A DNA stretch of 64,000 nt, taken from the NCBI RefSeq assembly GCF_946886895.1, contig NZ_CAMPJO010000006.1, positions 191,872 to 255,871 on the forward strand, read 5' to 3'. A program made the position numbers and the translations under genes. Below the pieces are notes generated by a model. The model saw only the letters and a list, made by a program, of their open reading frames with translations, searched no databases and was not told the DNA's origin. Each line of letters starts with the position of its first letter. Positions within the stretch are counted from its first letter, which is position 1. Positions 1 through 9,349 of this stretch are shown here, one piece after another. The stretch comes from an uncultured Marinobacter sp. (lineage in GTDB: Bacteria > Pseudomonadota > Gammaproteobacteria > Pseudomonadales > Oleiphilaceae).

Positions 1-2061
1 GTCGGCCGCCACCAGTCGGTAGCCCTCCGGAGCGATGAACGCCTGACGAATCCGGCGCCCCTGTTCGCTACGGATGGGAATGTTCTGCAGGTTGGGTTCC
101 GAGGACGATAGCCGGCCCGTCGCGGCCACCGCCTGGTGATAGGAGGTGTGAATCCGCCCGGTGCGATGGTGGATCAGGCCGGGCAGTGTGTCGGTGTAGG
201 TAGACTTGAGTTTGCTGAGGCTGCGGTGCTCCAGGATCAGCCTGGGCAGCTCGTGTTCGTGGGCCAGTTCCTGCAGCACCGGTTCGGCCGTGGAGGGAGC
301 ACCTTTCGGGGTCTTTTTGATCACCGGCAGCCCCATCTTGTCGTAAAAAATAGCCTGGAGCTGTTTGGTGGAGCCGAGATTGAAGGTTTCGCCCGCCACA
401 TCACAGGCTTCCCGCTCCAGTTCGGCCAGCCGTTCTGCCAGCTCCTGGCTGTGTTGCCGGAGTGTGCTGGCACTGATCATCGTGCCGCGCTGCTCCATTC
501 TCGAGAGTACCGGTACCAGCGGCAGGTCAATGTCCTCGTACACCGAGGCCAGCTTGCCGGTTTCCCGCAGCTTCGGGCGCAGCACCTGGTGCAGCCGCAA
601 GGTGATGTCGGCGTCTTCCGCCGCATAGGGGCCTGCTTTCTCCAGCTCGATCTGGTTAAACGTAAGCTGCTTGGCGCCTTTGCCGGCGATGGATTCGAAG
701 GTGATGGTTTGTTCGCCAAGGTACCGCATCGCCAGGCTGTCCATGTCGTGGCGGCCGGCCACGGAGTTGAGCACGTAGGACTCCAGCATGGTGTCTTCGG
801 CAATGCCTTCCAGGGTGATGCCGTGGTTGGCGAGGACGTTCTTGTCGTATTTCAGGTTCTGGCCGAGCTTGGGCTGCGCCGGGTCTTCCAGAAGTGGCTT
901 CAACTGGGCCAGCACGGTGTCCCGATCGAGCTGATCCGGAGCGCCCATGTAATCGTGGGCGAGGGGAACATAGGCGGCTTCGCCTGCTTCAACGGCAAAG
1001 GAGACGCCGACGATTTCCGCGTCCATGTAACGAAGACTGGTGGTCTCGGTGTCGAACGCAAACAACGAGGCCCGTCGCAACCTCTCAATCCAGGTGTCCA
1101 GCTCGTTCTGATCGGTGATCACGGAGTAACGCTTGTCAGTCGAGGTAGGGTTCCCTGCCTCTTCCGGCGCTTCGCTGGCATCGTTTGCGCCGGCGTCGGG
1201 ACGGCTTTCGAGCTCATTGATCCAGGTGCGGAACTCATATTCCCGGAACAGCGCCAGCAGGCTGTCGTCGTCCTGTTGTCGCGGGCGCAGATCCTCGAGC
1301 CCGAAATCAAGCTCGACGCAGGTTCGGATGGTGGCCAGTTCCTGGCTCAGGGGCAGGGTGTCGATGGCCTCGCGGAGGTAGTCGCCGATCTTGCCCTTGA
1401 TTTCGTCTGCGTGGGCCACGATGCCGTCCAGATCGTTATAGGTCTGGAGCCACTTCACGGCGGTTTTCGGGCCGCATTTGTTCACGCCGGGGATGTTGTC
1501 CACCTTGTCGCCCACCAGGGCGAGGTAGTCGATAATCTGCTCCGGGGTGACGCCGAACTTGTCCACCACGCCGTCGCGGTCCATTCGGGTCTCGGTCATG
1601 GTGTTGATCAGGGTAACGTGGTCGCTCACCAATTGCGCCATGTCCTTGTCGCCGGTGGAGATCACCACATCAATGCCCTTGCTGGTGGCTTCGTTGGCCA
1701 GGGTGCCGATGACGTCGTCGGCCTCTACGCCGGAGACGGAAAGCAGGGGCAGACCCATGGCGCGGACGATGTCGTGGATCGGTTCAATCTGGCAGGCCAG
1801 GTCGTCCGGCATCGGCGGCCGGTGCGCTTTGTACTCTTCATAGAGGTCGTGGCGGAAGGTTTTGCCCTTGGCATCAAAGACCACCACCATTTTGGATCCG
1901 GGGAAATCCTGTTCCAGGCGCCGGATCATGCTGATCACACCTTTAATGGCGCCAGTGGGGTGGTTCTTGCTGGTCGTGAGGGGCGGAAGTGCGTGATAGG
2001 CACGGAATAAATAGGACGAACCGTCCACAAGAACCACGGGTGGGGTCTTTTGCTCAGTCAT
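1..2061 (-). CDS. polA: DNA polymerase I, N-terminal 687 residues (runs off the left edge)
   Basis: DNA polymerase I fills gaps and removes primers during replication and repair. Reading the minus strand from the ATG at 2061 gives a 5'-3' exonuclease domain starting VVLVDGSSYLFRAYHALPP. Next comes the helix-hairpin-helix segment (DKVDNIPGV...GPKTA, about residues 185-205), then a 3'-5' proofreading domain with the DEDD motif FDTETTS near residue 333. The first part of the polymerase domain follows, with the template-contacting segment TGRLSSSEPNLQNIPIR. The window ends just at motif A of the palm, so about 230 C-terminal residues are missing here. The long plus-strand ORF over this region is its antisense shadow. 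A DUF2782 gene lies divergently upstream, the arrangement known from pseudomonads. Confidence 0.97.
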   Translation of the reverse strand, partial: MTEQKTPPVVLVDGSSYLFRAYHALPPLTTSKNHPTGAIKGVISMIRRLEQDFPGSKMVVVFDAKGKTFRHDLYEEYKAHRPPMPDDLACQIEPIHDIVRAMGLPLLSVSGVEADDVIGTLANEATSKGIDVVISTGDKDMAQLVSDHVTLINTMTETRMDRDGVVDKFGVTPEQIIDYLALVGDKVDNIPGVNKCGPKTAVKWLQTYNDLDGIVAHADEIKGKIGDYLREAIDTLPLSQELATIRTCVELDFGLEDLRPRQQDDDSLLALFREYEFRTWINELESRPDAGANDASEAPEEAGNPTSTDKRYSVITDQNELDTWIERLRRASLFAFDTETTSLRYMDAEIVGVSFAVEAGEAAYVPLAHDYMGAPDQLDRDTVLAQLKPLLEDPAQPKLGQNLKYDKNVLANHGITLEGIAEDTMLESYVLNSVAGRHDMDSLAMRYLGEQTITFESIAGKGAKQLTFNQIELEKAGPYAAEDADITLRLHQVLRPKLRETGKLASVYEDIDLPLVPVLSRMEQRGTMISASTLRQHSQELAERLAELEREACDVAGETFNLGSTKQLQAIFYDKMGLPVIKKTPKGAPSTAEPVLQELAHEHELPRLILEHRSLSKLKSTYTDTLPGLIHHRTGRIHTSYHQAVAATGRLSSSEPNLQNIPIRSEQGRRIRQAFIAPEGYRLVAAD

Positions 2062-2142
2062 GTCAAAACGGGTCCGGATTCTGATTGAAGCGTGGGTTGG
2101 CTTGTGCAACTCTGTGAAGAAATCGTTGGACAAAAGGGTAGC

Positions 2143-2487
2143 ATGAAAATGAAGCGAATCACCTGTCCGGTATTGCTGTTTATTGGCCTTGCCCAGGCGG
2201 CGGTGGCACAGGAGAGTGGCACGCTGGACGACGTCCCTGTGGAGACACCAGACGAGCCGGTTGTGGTCTCGGATTATCAGCCCGCCAGTGGCGGGCCCCA
2301 GATCGTGATCCGCCCGGGTGAGAACGAAGTGTTTTACGAATACCGGGTGAACGGTCAGTTGATGGAAATAAAGGTAGTGCCGGAGATTGGCCCGGAATAT
2401 TACCTGGTGCCATCGGACGGTGGCGGCTGGATTCGTGAAACCGACTCCGACATGCTGGTGCCCAGTTGGGTGCTGTTCCGCTGGTAG
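2143..2487 (+). CDS. DUF2782 family periplasmic protein
   Basis: A small protein of 114 residues with a cleavable signal peptide (MKMKRITCPVLLFIGLAQA, cleavage expected after AVA near residue 22). A beta-rich DUF2782 domain follows, with the segment PGENEVFYEYRVNG and a C-terminal SWVLFRW, both typical of the family. The function is unknown. Members usually sit next to polA, as here, where it is divergent with about 80 bp between the starts. The ATG at 2143 was chosen because it directly begins the signal peptide; the ORF can be extended upstream to 2092 but the extra residues do not look like a secretion signal. Confidence 0.85.
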   Translation: MKMKRITCPVLLFIGLAQAAVAQESGTLDDVPVETPDEPVVVSDYQPASGGPQIVIRPGENEVFYEYRVNGQLMEIKVVPEIGPEYYLVPSDGGGWIRETDSDMLVPSWVLFRW

Positions 2488-2627
2488 TCTGCCCCTGCGG
2501 ATTTAGTATGAACATTCTAATTTTTCTCCGTACTGTTGCAGCTGAGATCGACAAAAGGCCTGCAGATTGAACCGTCGCAGCGCCTGTTACACATTCGGGT
2601 CATTTCAGACAATCAAGGAGAATTGAT

Positions 2628-3065
2628 ATGGGTAAACTCAAGTCTTACCAGGAACAGCTTCAGGACATCGTTGAGAAAGGTATCAACGCCGCCGAGGAGC
2701 AACAGAAGAAACTGGCTTCCAAGCCGTTTGAGTACGCAGAAAAGCTGGAATCCGAAGCCCGCGAATACAGCGTGAAGACCCTGCGCAAGCGTTACAACGG
2801 TTACAGTGACAACCTGTTCGACCAGCTTCGCAGCCTGAACACCCGCTTTGGCAGCTTTGCCGCTGACCTGGTCGCCAAGCTGGAAAGAGAAGCAGCGGAA
2901 GGCGCGGATGCCATCTCCGATACCGCCGACGAGGTTTCTTCAGCGGCCCAGGACGCCAAGCAGTCCGTCGAGAGCAAGAAGCCCGTGGCCCGTAAGACGA
3001 CTGCTCGCAAGAGCACCACGACAGCGAAGAAGCAAACCGCTTCTACGTCTACCGCCTCCGCCTGA
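2628..3065 (+). CDS. Phasin-like coiled-coil protein with a basic Ala/Lys/Thr tail
   Basis: A 145-residue protein preceded by a clear ribosome site (AAGGAG, 2617-2622). Residues 1-80 are amphipathic helix rich in Gln, Glu and Lys, with a central segment around LRKRYNGYSDNLFDQLRSLN. Residues 110-145 form a low-complexity basic tail (KKPVARKTTARKS followed by Thr/Ala/Ser repeats) like the C-termini of phasin/PhaF-type or histone H1-like proteins. Phasins coat polyhydroxyalkanoate granules and the basic tail can bind DNA. No PHA synthesis gene is present in the window, so granule association is inference. It is followed by a strong terminator and faces a convergent gene. Confidence 0.6.
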   Translation: MGKLKSYQEQLQDIVEKGINAAEEQQKKLASKPFEYAEKLESEAREYSVKTLRKRYNGYSDNLFDQLRSLNTRFGSFAADLVAKLEREAAEGADAISDTADEVSSAAQDAKQSVESKKPVARKTTARKSTTTAKKQTASTSTASA

Positions 3066-3118
3066 TGGCAGGCCGGGGTGTGCCGACCGGTGCACCTCGA
3101 GTTGCGGTTAACGCTGTA

Positions 3119-3157
3119 AACGCAAAAGGGCCTCCGATCTGGAGGCCCTTTTGCGTT
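3119..3157. terminator. Bidirectional rho-independent terminator
   Basis: A perfect 17-bp inverted repeat (3119-3135 and 3141-3157) around a 5-nt loop. It has A- and T-rich outer parts, so it can act for the phasin-like gene on the plus strand and for the convergent DUF4124 gene on the minus strand. Confidence 0.9.
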
Positions 3158-3169
3158 ATCCGGTAGGGG

Positions 3170-3823
3170 TCAGCTGTTCTGATCTGGCAGTTCCAGGGGC
3201 AGGGTCCGTGGTTCACCGGTGATTTCTTCCAGGCGTTTGATATCGTCCCGAAACGCCTGTTTCAGCCTCTCAATTTCCTGGCTCTGAGAGGCGATCTCGC
3301 GTTCAATGTCGCGGATCTGTGATTCCAGTCGTCGCAGTTTTTCGAGCATGGCTTCCGGGATTTCCCGGCCCGCCCGTTCCAGGTCCGCGGCTTTGCTTTG
3401 TTCACTATCCAGTTGACTGGAAATCACTGAAATGTTGCCGCGCTTCAGCTGGATCAGCCCCTCCAGTTCCCGGACTTTCCGGTACATGGACTTCACGGCC
3501 TGGTCGGGGTGGCTGAAACGTTCCAGCAGCCGTTGGTCATGCTCCCGCTGGCGCTTCAGCGCTTCCTGGCGTTGCTTTTCGGCTTCCCGGGCTGCGATCT
3601 CTTCGTCCGTGGGTGCCGGCGGTATGGTTTCCACCACTCGACCGTTGGCACCGAGAATGTCGTAGCCCCGTTTGGTGGCTTCCTGGGGAATGGTGTTGCT
3701 GATGACGACCTGGCCGTTTTCATCCGTGTAACGGTACATGCCTGCTTCTGACTGGGCGACCATGCCCAGGGTCAGTACAATGGCAGAAGCAGTGGCTGAA
3801 AATGCGCTCAGGCGTTGGGGCAT
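3170..3823 (-). CDS. DUF4124 domain-containing coiled-coil protein
   Basis: A 217-residue exported protein. The N-terminus is a signal peptide (about residues 1-27, ending VAQSEA). It is followed by the short beta domain DUF4124 (MYRYTDENGQVVISNTIPQEA), which is common in gammaproteobacterial periplasmic proteins. From about residue 75 to 205 it is almost all charged coiled coil with Lys, Glu, Gln and Arg. The role is unknown; an envelope protein is likely. The gene starts 3 bp after the pyrE stop on the same strand, so they are probably co-transcribed, and it ends at the shared terminator. Confidence 0.85.
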   Translation of the reverse strand: MPQRLSAFSATASAIVLTLGMVAQSEAGMYRYTDENGQVVISNTIPQEATKRGYDILGANGRVVETIPPAPTDEEIAAREAEKQRQEALKRQREHDQRLLERFSHPDQAVKSMYRKVRELEGLIQLKRGNISVISSQLDSEQSKAADLERAGREIPEAMLEKLRRLESQIRDIEREIASQSQEIERLKQAFRDDIKRLEEITGEPRTLPLELPDQNS

Positions 3824-3826
3824 TAA

Positions 3827-4465
3827 TCAGACTCCATAGCGTTCCCGATAACTGGCGACCCTGCTGGCATGGCCGGAGAACTCCGGGTTGGCCTTGAGGT
3901 AGTCCAGAACCTGTTCCAGGCGAATGATGCTGACCACCGGGATCCCGAATTCCTGTTCCACTTCCTGGATCGCCGACAGCTCACCCTTACCCTTTTCCTG
4001 CCGGTCCAGTGCAATCAGCACACCGGCGGGTTCGGCCCCCGCCGCGCGGATCAGGTCGATGGACTCGCGGATGGCGGTGCCGGCGGTGATGACATCGTCA
4101 ACGATCAGCACCTTGCCCTGCAATGGCGCGCCAACAAGGTTGCCGCCCTCGCCATGATCTTTCTTTTCCTTGCGATTAAAGGCAAAGGGTTTGCTGTTAC
4201 CGTCTGTAGCCAGCGCCATGGCGGTAACCGTTGCCAACGGTATGCCCTTATAGGCAGGCCCGAATATGATGTCATAATCGAGCCCGCTGCGTGCAATCGC
4301 GGCGGCATAGGCCTTGCTTAGCTGTAGCAGGTCGTCCCCGGTGTTGAACAGCCCGGCATTGAAGAAGTAGGGGCTGGTACGCCCGGACTTGAGCGTGAAT
4401 TCACCAAATCGCAGTACGTTCCGGCGGATGGCGAATTCGATGAAAGTTTGCTGATAGTCATGCAT
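3827..4465 (-). CDS. pyrE: Orotate phosphoribosyltransferase
   Basis: PyrE makes orotidine 5'-monophosphate from orotate and PRPP in pyrimidine synthesis. The 212-residue length matches the family. The N-terminal flexible region has [16 protein letters not shown], which binds orotate. The segment [15 protein letters not shown] is the catalytic loop with the lysine and histidine residues. [14 protein letters not shown] (about residues 119-132) is the PRPP-binding motif. It lies divergent from crc, and together with rph this reproduces the crc-pyrE-rph neighbourhood of Pseudomonas-like genomes. The intergenic region (4466-4546) must hold both promoters. Confidence 0.97.
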   Translation of the reverse strand: MHDYQQTFIEFAIRRNVLRFGEFTLKSGRTSPYFFNAGLFNTGDDLLQLSKAYAAAIARSGLDYDIIFGPAYKGIPLATVTAMALATDGNSKPFAFNRKEKKDHGEGGNLVGAPLQGKVLIVDDVITAGTAIRESIDLIRAAGAEPAGVLIALDRQEKGKGELSAIQEVEQEFGIPVVSIIRLEQVLDYLKANPEFSGHASRVASYRERYGV

Positions 4466-4546
4466 GGCAAGGCTTCTGGCGGGTGTTGATCTTTAATTAG
4501 TGCGTAAAAACGGTATCATACACACAAACCGAATCAGGGAACACGT

Positions 4547-5353
4547 ATGCGGGTAGTATCAATCAGCGTCAATGGCCTCGCACAGGCTGTTGAAAAGGGG
4601 TTTTTCGACTGGCTGGCCGGGCAGGACGCTGACGTGGTTTGCGTTCAGGATCACCGCATGCGCGCGTATGAGATTGAAGACTACAATCTGATCCCGCCGG
4701 GTTACGAAGCCTATTTCATTGACGGCGAAAATAATGAGGATGGCGGTGTTGGTATATACACCCGCCATTTCCCGAAAGCGATCATGTACGGGTTTGCCAA
4801 TGAACAGGCGGATCGTGAAGGACGGTTTATCCAGGCGGATTTTGACAAGGTCTCGGTCGCCTGTGTGCTGGCGCCTTGTGCCCTTGGGCGTGAAGAGGAG
4901 CTGATCGGTGAGGACGACCTGACCGTGCTCGATCACAAGGATGATTTCATGGAGGCCTTTGGCCTGCATATGCAGAAGACCCTGCGCAAGCGGCGCCAGT
5001 TTATCTTCGGCGCCAATCTGCAGACCGCCCATCATGTGACGGACGCCAGCCCGCTCTATCACAAACTCGATTTTTCCGGATTCCTGCCCCATGAGCGGGC
5101 ATGGCTTGATCGCCTGTTTGATGAAATGGGTTGTGTTGATGCGTTCCGGGACATCAACAAGCAGAGCAGCCAGTTTACCTGGTGGCCGGAGCAGGCGGAG
5201 GGTTCCCGCAAGAATGCCGGTATCCGGGTGGATTACCAGTTGCTGACGCCAGGAATTCGGAAAACCATCCTGGACGGCTGGATTGACGACGCAACCCGAT
5301 TTTCCGATCACGCGCCGGTGATCATGGATTACGATATAGAGATCGGATTCTGA
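4547..5353 (+). CDS. crc: Catabolite repression control protein Crc (ExoIII-fold)
   Basis: A 268-residue protein of the exonuclease III/endonuclease-phosphatase fold. In pseudomonads Crc is not a nuclease but assists Hfq in translational repression of catabolic genes. Two features support Crc rather than ExoIII. The metal-binding glutamate segment reads VVCVQDHR instead of the usual QETK. The catalytic GDxN segment reads FGANLQ, so the aspartate is missing. RVDYQLLTPGIR and FSDHAPVIMDYD remain close to known Crc. It is adjacent to pyrE and rph as in Pseudomonas. Loss of nuclease residues is directly visible; the regulatory role is inferred from the family. Confidence 0.85.
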   Translation: MRVVSISVNGLAQAVEKGFFDWLAGQDADVVCVQDHRMRAYEIEDYNLIPPGYEAYFIDGENNEDGGVGIYTRHFPKAIMYGFANEQADREGRFIQADFDKVSVACVLAPCALGREEELIGEDDLTVLDHKDDFMEAFGLHMQKTLRKRRQFIFGANLQTAHHVTDASPLYHKLDFSGFLPHERAWLDRLFDEMGCVDAFRDINKQSSQFTWWPEQAEGSRKNAGIRVDYQLLTPGIRKTILDGWIDDATRFSDHAPVIMDYDIEIGF

Positions 5354-5383
5354 GCCTGACAGTTTACTGAATGGTAGCGGGTT

Positions 5384-5485
5384 CGGAGGGGGAGACCTTT
5401 CCGGGACCGTCTCCGGCCAGGGAAGGCCGGAGCCGAGCGCACAGGGATGTGCTTGTAGCGTGTCCCGGAAAGGTCTCCCCCTCCG
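5384..5485. repeat. 102-bp intergenic inverted-repeat element
   Basis: Two perfect 24-bp arms (5384-5407 and 5462-5485) enclose a 54-bp core. The core holds two further small hairpins: CTCCGGCC/GGCCGGAG (5411-5418/5425-5432) and GCACAGGGATGTGC near 5439. It lies between the converging crc and rph genes, so it can end transcription from both sides, but its size and nested structure are more like an interspersed palindromic (REP/MITE-like) element. No second copy was noticed in the window. Confidence 0.75.
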
Positions 5486-5503
5486 GACACGCGGGCGGCG
5501 GAC

Positions 5504-6220
5504 TCAGTCAGCCAGCGCCGCTTTCTGAATCTCGAATAACTGCTCAATACCCTGTTTGGCCAGTACCAGCATGTTGTCCAGCTCCTCCTGAACAAACGGC
5601 GCACCTTCCGCTGTTCCCTGAATCTCGATAAAGCCACCCTGGTCGGTCATGATCACGTTCATGTCGGTCTCCGCTTCGGAGTCTTCCGGGTAGTCCAGGT
5701 CGACAACCGGCGTGCCCTTGTAAATGCCCACGGAAAACGCCGCGACCATCTGTTTCAGAGGGGATTTCTTCAGGCGCTTTTCCGCAACCAGATGGTTCAG
5801 GGCGTCGACGAGTGCCACGCAGCCGCCGGTAATGGCCGCCGTGCGAGTGCCGCCGTCGGCCTGGATGACATCGCAGTCGATGGTGATGGAGTGTTCCCCG
5901 AGGGCAGTCAGGTCAACGGCGGCGCGCAGGGAGCGACCAATCAGGCGCTGGATTTCGACGGTACGCCCGCCCTGTTTGCCGCGGGCGGCTTCCCGGCCCA
6001 TGCGGCTGCCGGTGGAGCGGGGCAGCATGCCGTACTCGGCGGTGATCCAGCCCTTGCCTTCACCACGCAGAAAGGGGGGCACCTTGTTCTCAATGGAGGC
6101 GGTGCAGATAACTTTGGTGTCTCCGAATTCCACCAGCACGGAACCTTCGGCGTGCCGCGTGTAGTTGCGGGTAATTCGAACATCTCTCGGTTGTTCGGGC
6201 GTTCTGCCACTGGGTCGCAT
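5504..6220 (-). CDS. rph: Ribonuclease PH
   Basis: RNase PH trims the 3' end of tRNA precursors by phosphorolysis. The 238-residue length is normal for the family. The N-terminus [20 protein letters not shown] is typical, followed by [17 protein letters not shown], and the phosphate-binding region [13 protein letters not shown] (residues 90-105) with its arginines is intact. Further on are the conserved [18 protein letters not shown] and the C-terminal [11 protein letters not shown]. It is convergent with crc and divergent from yicC. Nothing suggests the frameshift known from some E. coli K-12 strains. Confidence 0.97.
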   Translation of the reverse strand: MRPSGRTPEQPRDVRITRNYTRHAEGSVLVEFGDTKVICTASIENKVPPFLRGEGKGWITAEYGMLPRSTGSRMGREAARGKQGGRTVEIQRLIGRSLRAAVDLTALGEHSITIDCDVIQADGGTRTAAITGGCVALVDALNHLVAEKRLKKSPLKQMVAAFSVGIYKGTPVVDLDYPEDSEAETDMNVIMTDQGGFIEIQGTAEGAPFVQEELDNMLVLAKQGIEQLFEIQKAALAD

Positions 6221-6397
6221 AGTGTGTCCTGAAGTCTGTGATGAATGTCCGGGTTAGGGCCCCGGTCGGTGTTGAAAGGCGCGTGAGTATAACACGTTGG
6301 GTGCCCGGTTCGGGGGGATGGCAAGCACAGGGTTCGTCGTGGGCGTTAAGAGCCTGTTAAACTCAGATGACGATCGTAAACCATCACTGGAGTTACC

Positions 6398-7264
6398 ATG
6401 ATTCGAAGCATGACTGCCTTTGCCCGCCAGGATGTCCAGGAGGACTGGGGCACGTTGACCTGCGAGATTCGAACGGTGAATCACCGGTACCTGGAACCGT
6501 CGTTTCGTTTGCCGGATGCGTTCCGGGAACTGGAAAACCGGTTCCGGGAGGTGCTGCGCAAACACCTCAAGCGGGGCAAGGTGGATATCTCGATGCGCCT
6601 GCAGCCGGCCGACCCGTCGAGCCAGAGCTTCGAGGTCAACGAGGAGATGGCTCAGGCCGTCAACGAGGCGGCAAATCATGTTAATCGAATGCTGGATAAT
6701 CCGGCGCACATCAATGCGCTCGACATCCTTCGCTGGCCGGGTGTCCTGTCGGTACAGGAACAGGATTATGGCCTGGCCCGGGATGCCGCATTGGGCTTGT
6801 TTGAGCAGACCGTTGCCGAACTCACGTCTGTGCGTGAGCGTGAGGGTGAACGACTGCGCCCGCTGTTTGAGGATCGCCTGACGGTGATGGGGGAGTGTGT
6901 GGCGGAAGTCCGGACGCTGATGCCGGAGCTGTTGCAAGCCCAGGAACAGTCGCTCCGGGAGCGGTTCGAAAAAGCCCGTGTGGAGCTGGATGCGGACCGG
7001 GTGGCCCAGGAGATGGTGATGCTGGCCCAGAAATCCGATGTGGCGGAGGAGCTTGACCGGCTGGACGCCCATATCAGTGAGGTGTCCGACACCCTGCAGG
7101 GTGATGATGCCATTGGCCGGCGTCTGGATTTCCTGATGCAGGAGCTGAACCGGGAGGCGAACACTCTGAGCAGCAAGAGTATCGATGCCCGGGTGACCCG
7201 GGTGGCGGTGGATCTCAAGGTGTTGATTGAACAGATGCGGGAACAGGTACAGAACCTGGAATAA
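6398..7264 (+). CDS. yicC: YicC-family endoribonuclease
   Basis: A 288-residue YicC protein. The N-terminal YicC_N domain begins MIRSMTAFARQ and includes TCEIRTVNHRYLEPSFRLPD. The C-terminal DUF1732 domain contains RRLDFLMQELNREANTLSSK and the ending DLKVLIEQMREQVQNLE. YicC proteins form hexamers that cut or present RNA, and in E. coli they influence stability of the small RNA RyhB. It is often found close to gmk and rph, as here. The ATG at 6398 begins the conserved MIRSMT sequence, and a weak ribosome site (CTGGAG, 6386-6391) precedes it. Confidence 0.93.
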   Translation: MIRSMTAFARQDVQEDWGTLTCEIRTVNHRYLEPSFRLPDAFRELENRFREVLRKHLKRGKVDISMRLQPADPSSQSFEVNEEMAQAVNEAANHVNRMLDNPAHINALDILRWPGVLSVQEQDYGLARDAALGLFEQTVAELTSVREREGERLRPLFEDRLTVMGECVAEVRTLMPELLQAQEQSLRERFEKARVELDADRVAQEMVMLAQKSDVAEELDRLDAHISEVSDTLQGDDAIGRRLDFLMQELNREANTLSSKSIDARVTRVAVDLKVLIEQMREQVQNLE

Positions 7265-7266
7265 CC

Positions 7267-8079
7267 TCAGCCCACAGCGTTCAACTCCTCCGGGACACTC
7301 AGGGTGACTGTGCCGCCGGTTACCGGGCAGTCGAATTGCAGATAGTTCGCGAGCAGTTGTAAGAGTTGTGGTGCTGGCTGGCCGTACAGGCGGTCACCGA
7401 TGACCGGATGGCCGATGCCGGCCAGGTGCCGGCGAATCTGGTGCTTGCGACCGGTGTCGATGCGTACGTCAAGCAGGGTGGTCTGGCTATTGTCGTCGGT
7501 GGCGCGTGTTGATATCCAGCTTGTGGCCGTCTTGCCGTCTACCGGTGAGTCCAGCAAACGGTTATTGGCGTCGAGTCGTCCGGTGACTCGCACCCGGTAA
7601 TGTTTGGTCAGGGTGCGACCGGCGAAGCATTTGGACAGGGCGCCGGCGGCTTTCGGGTCGTGGGCAATCAGCATCAGCCCGGCGGCATCGGCATCCAGCC
7701 GATGGACCAGGTGGCAAGGTCGCTGCAGTCGGGTTTCCACCAGGCGCAGCAGGCTGCAGTGGTCGCCCCACTGGGAGCCCTGTGCCAGCATGCCATGGGG
7801 TTTGAACCAGACGCTGTAGCGAGCTTTGTCTTCCAGTAGCGTGGTCTCCGGGGGCGCCTTGGTCAGGACCGCGTCGTCGTAATAGAGTTTCAGTCGCGTG
7901 CCCGGCTGGAGCATCCGCGTTGCTCTGCGAAGTCTTACCTGCTTGCCTTTATGGGTCCACCAGCAGGCGCCCTTGTTCATGGCGTCCTTGATTTTCTGCC
8001 GTGAAAGCTCCGACGCAGCGCTCAGTGCGTCGATGGCGGTCCGGGGCTGGTCTGTCGTGGTGTCGATGGTGATTCGCAT
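7267..8079 (-). CDS. RluA-family RNA pseudouridine synthase
   Basis: A 270-residue enzyme that isomerises uridine in RNA. Residues 1-75 form an S4-like RNA-binding part (SRQKIKDAMNKGACWW...LRRATRMLQPGTRL). The catalytic motif HLVHRLDADAAGLMLIAHD holds the nucleophilic aspartate (RLDADAAG, about residues 137-144), and GRKHQIRRHLAGIGHPVIGDRLYG is the expected motif III. The N-terminal domain is short and the substrate site cannot be told from sequence alone. It is convergent with yicC (2 bp between stops) and divergent from gmk. Confidence 0.88.
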   Translation of the reverse strand: MRITIDTTTDQPRTAIDALSAASELSRQKIKDAMNKGACWWTHKGKQVRLRRATRMLQPGTRLKLYYDDAVLTKAPPETTLLEDKARYSVWFKPHGMLAQGSQWGDHCSLLRLVETRLQRPCHLVHRLDADAAGLMLIAHDPKAAGALSKCFAGRTLTKHYRVRVTGRLDANNRLLDSPVDGKTATSWISTRATDDNSQTTLLDVRIDTGRKHQIRRHLAGIGHPVIGDRLYGQPAPQLLQLLANYLQFDCPVTGGTVTLSVPEELNAVG

Positions 8080-8186
8080 GGTCAGGTCTTTCAGCTCGGT
8101 GTCGGGCCCGGTCAGCCCGGGCTGGTCAGGCTATGGTATCAGGACGCGGGGACTCAGGGTGCGGTATCCGGACAAAGCCCGTATAA

Positions 8187-8879
<693 letters not shown>

Positions 8880-8966
8880 AGCCGCCGGTTTGCTGTATAC
8901 AAATCAGGCCGGTCGCAGTACACTACGCGGTCTGCTGAATCAGTTATTTTATTTGTCGGGGAAGTT

Positions 8967-9179
8967 ATGGCACGAGTTACCGTTGAAGATTGTCTGGAAA
9001 ACGTTGATAACCGCTTCCAGCTGGTAATGCTGGCAACCAAGCGTGCCCGTCAACTCGCCACCAAGGGTGCCGAGCCGATGGTTGCTGAAGAGAACGACAA
9101 GCCCACGGTGATTGCCCTGCGCGAAATCGCCGAAGGCAAGATTACCCGTTCCCTGCTGGTCGAGGAAGACGAAGAGTAA
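8967..9179 (+). CDS. rpoZ: RNA polymerase omega subunit
   Basis: A 70-residue omega subunit that helps RNA polymerase assembly and mediates one ppGpp site. The sequence begins [20 protein letters not shown] and continues with [16 protein letters not shown] and [11 protein letters not shown], all canonical. Omega from this group is shorter than the 91 residues of E. coli. A good ribosome site (GGGGAAG) is found just before the start. A terminator lies between it and spoT, so part of the transcription may stop there. Confidence 0.97.
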   Translation: MARVTVEDCLENVDNRFQLVMLATKRARQLATKGAEPMVAEENDKPTVIALREIAEGKITRSLLVEEDEE

Positions 9180-9289
9180 GGGTAATGGACCCTGTCGGCG
9201 GGTGAGTATTCGTCGACTGGATGGTTTGAAATCCGTCACCGCGCTCTTATAGTGTACCTATAGAACGTCGCTGATTGGATTGCGGAAGG

Positions 9290-9317
9290 ACCCGGATGCG
9301 TGCATTCGGGTTTTTTT
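9290..9317 (+). terminator. Rho-independent terminator after rpoZ
   Basis: A 10-bp stem with one G-T wobble-type mismatch (9290-9299 with 9302-9311) is followed by seven T. It lies between rpoZ and the spoT start. Confidence 0.85.
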
Positions 9318-9349
9318 GTCGCTGATGTTTAGGAATTCGTGGAGGCGCG

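Noticed and set aside
136..2010. 624-codon plus-strand ORF
   Set aside because: Exact antisense of polA; the minus strand has all polymerase I motifs.
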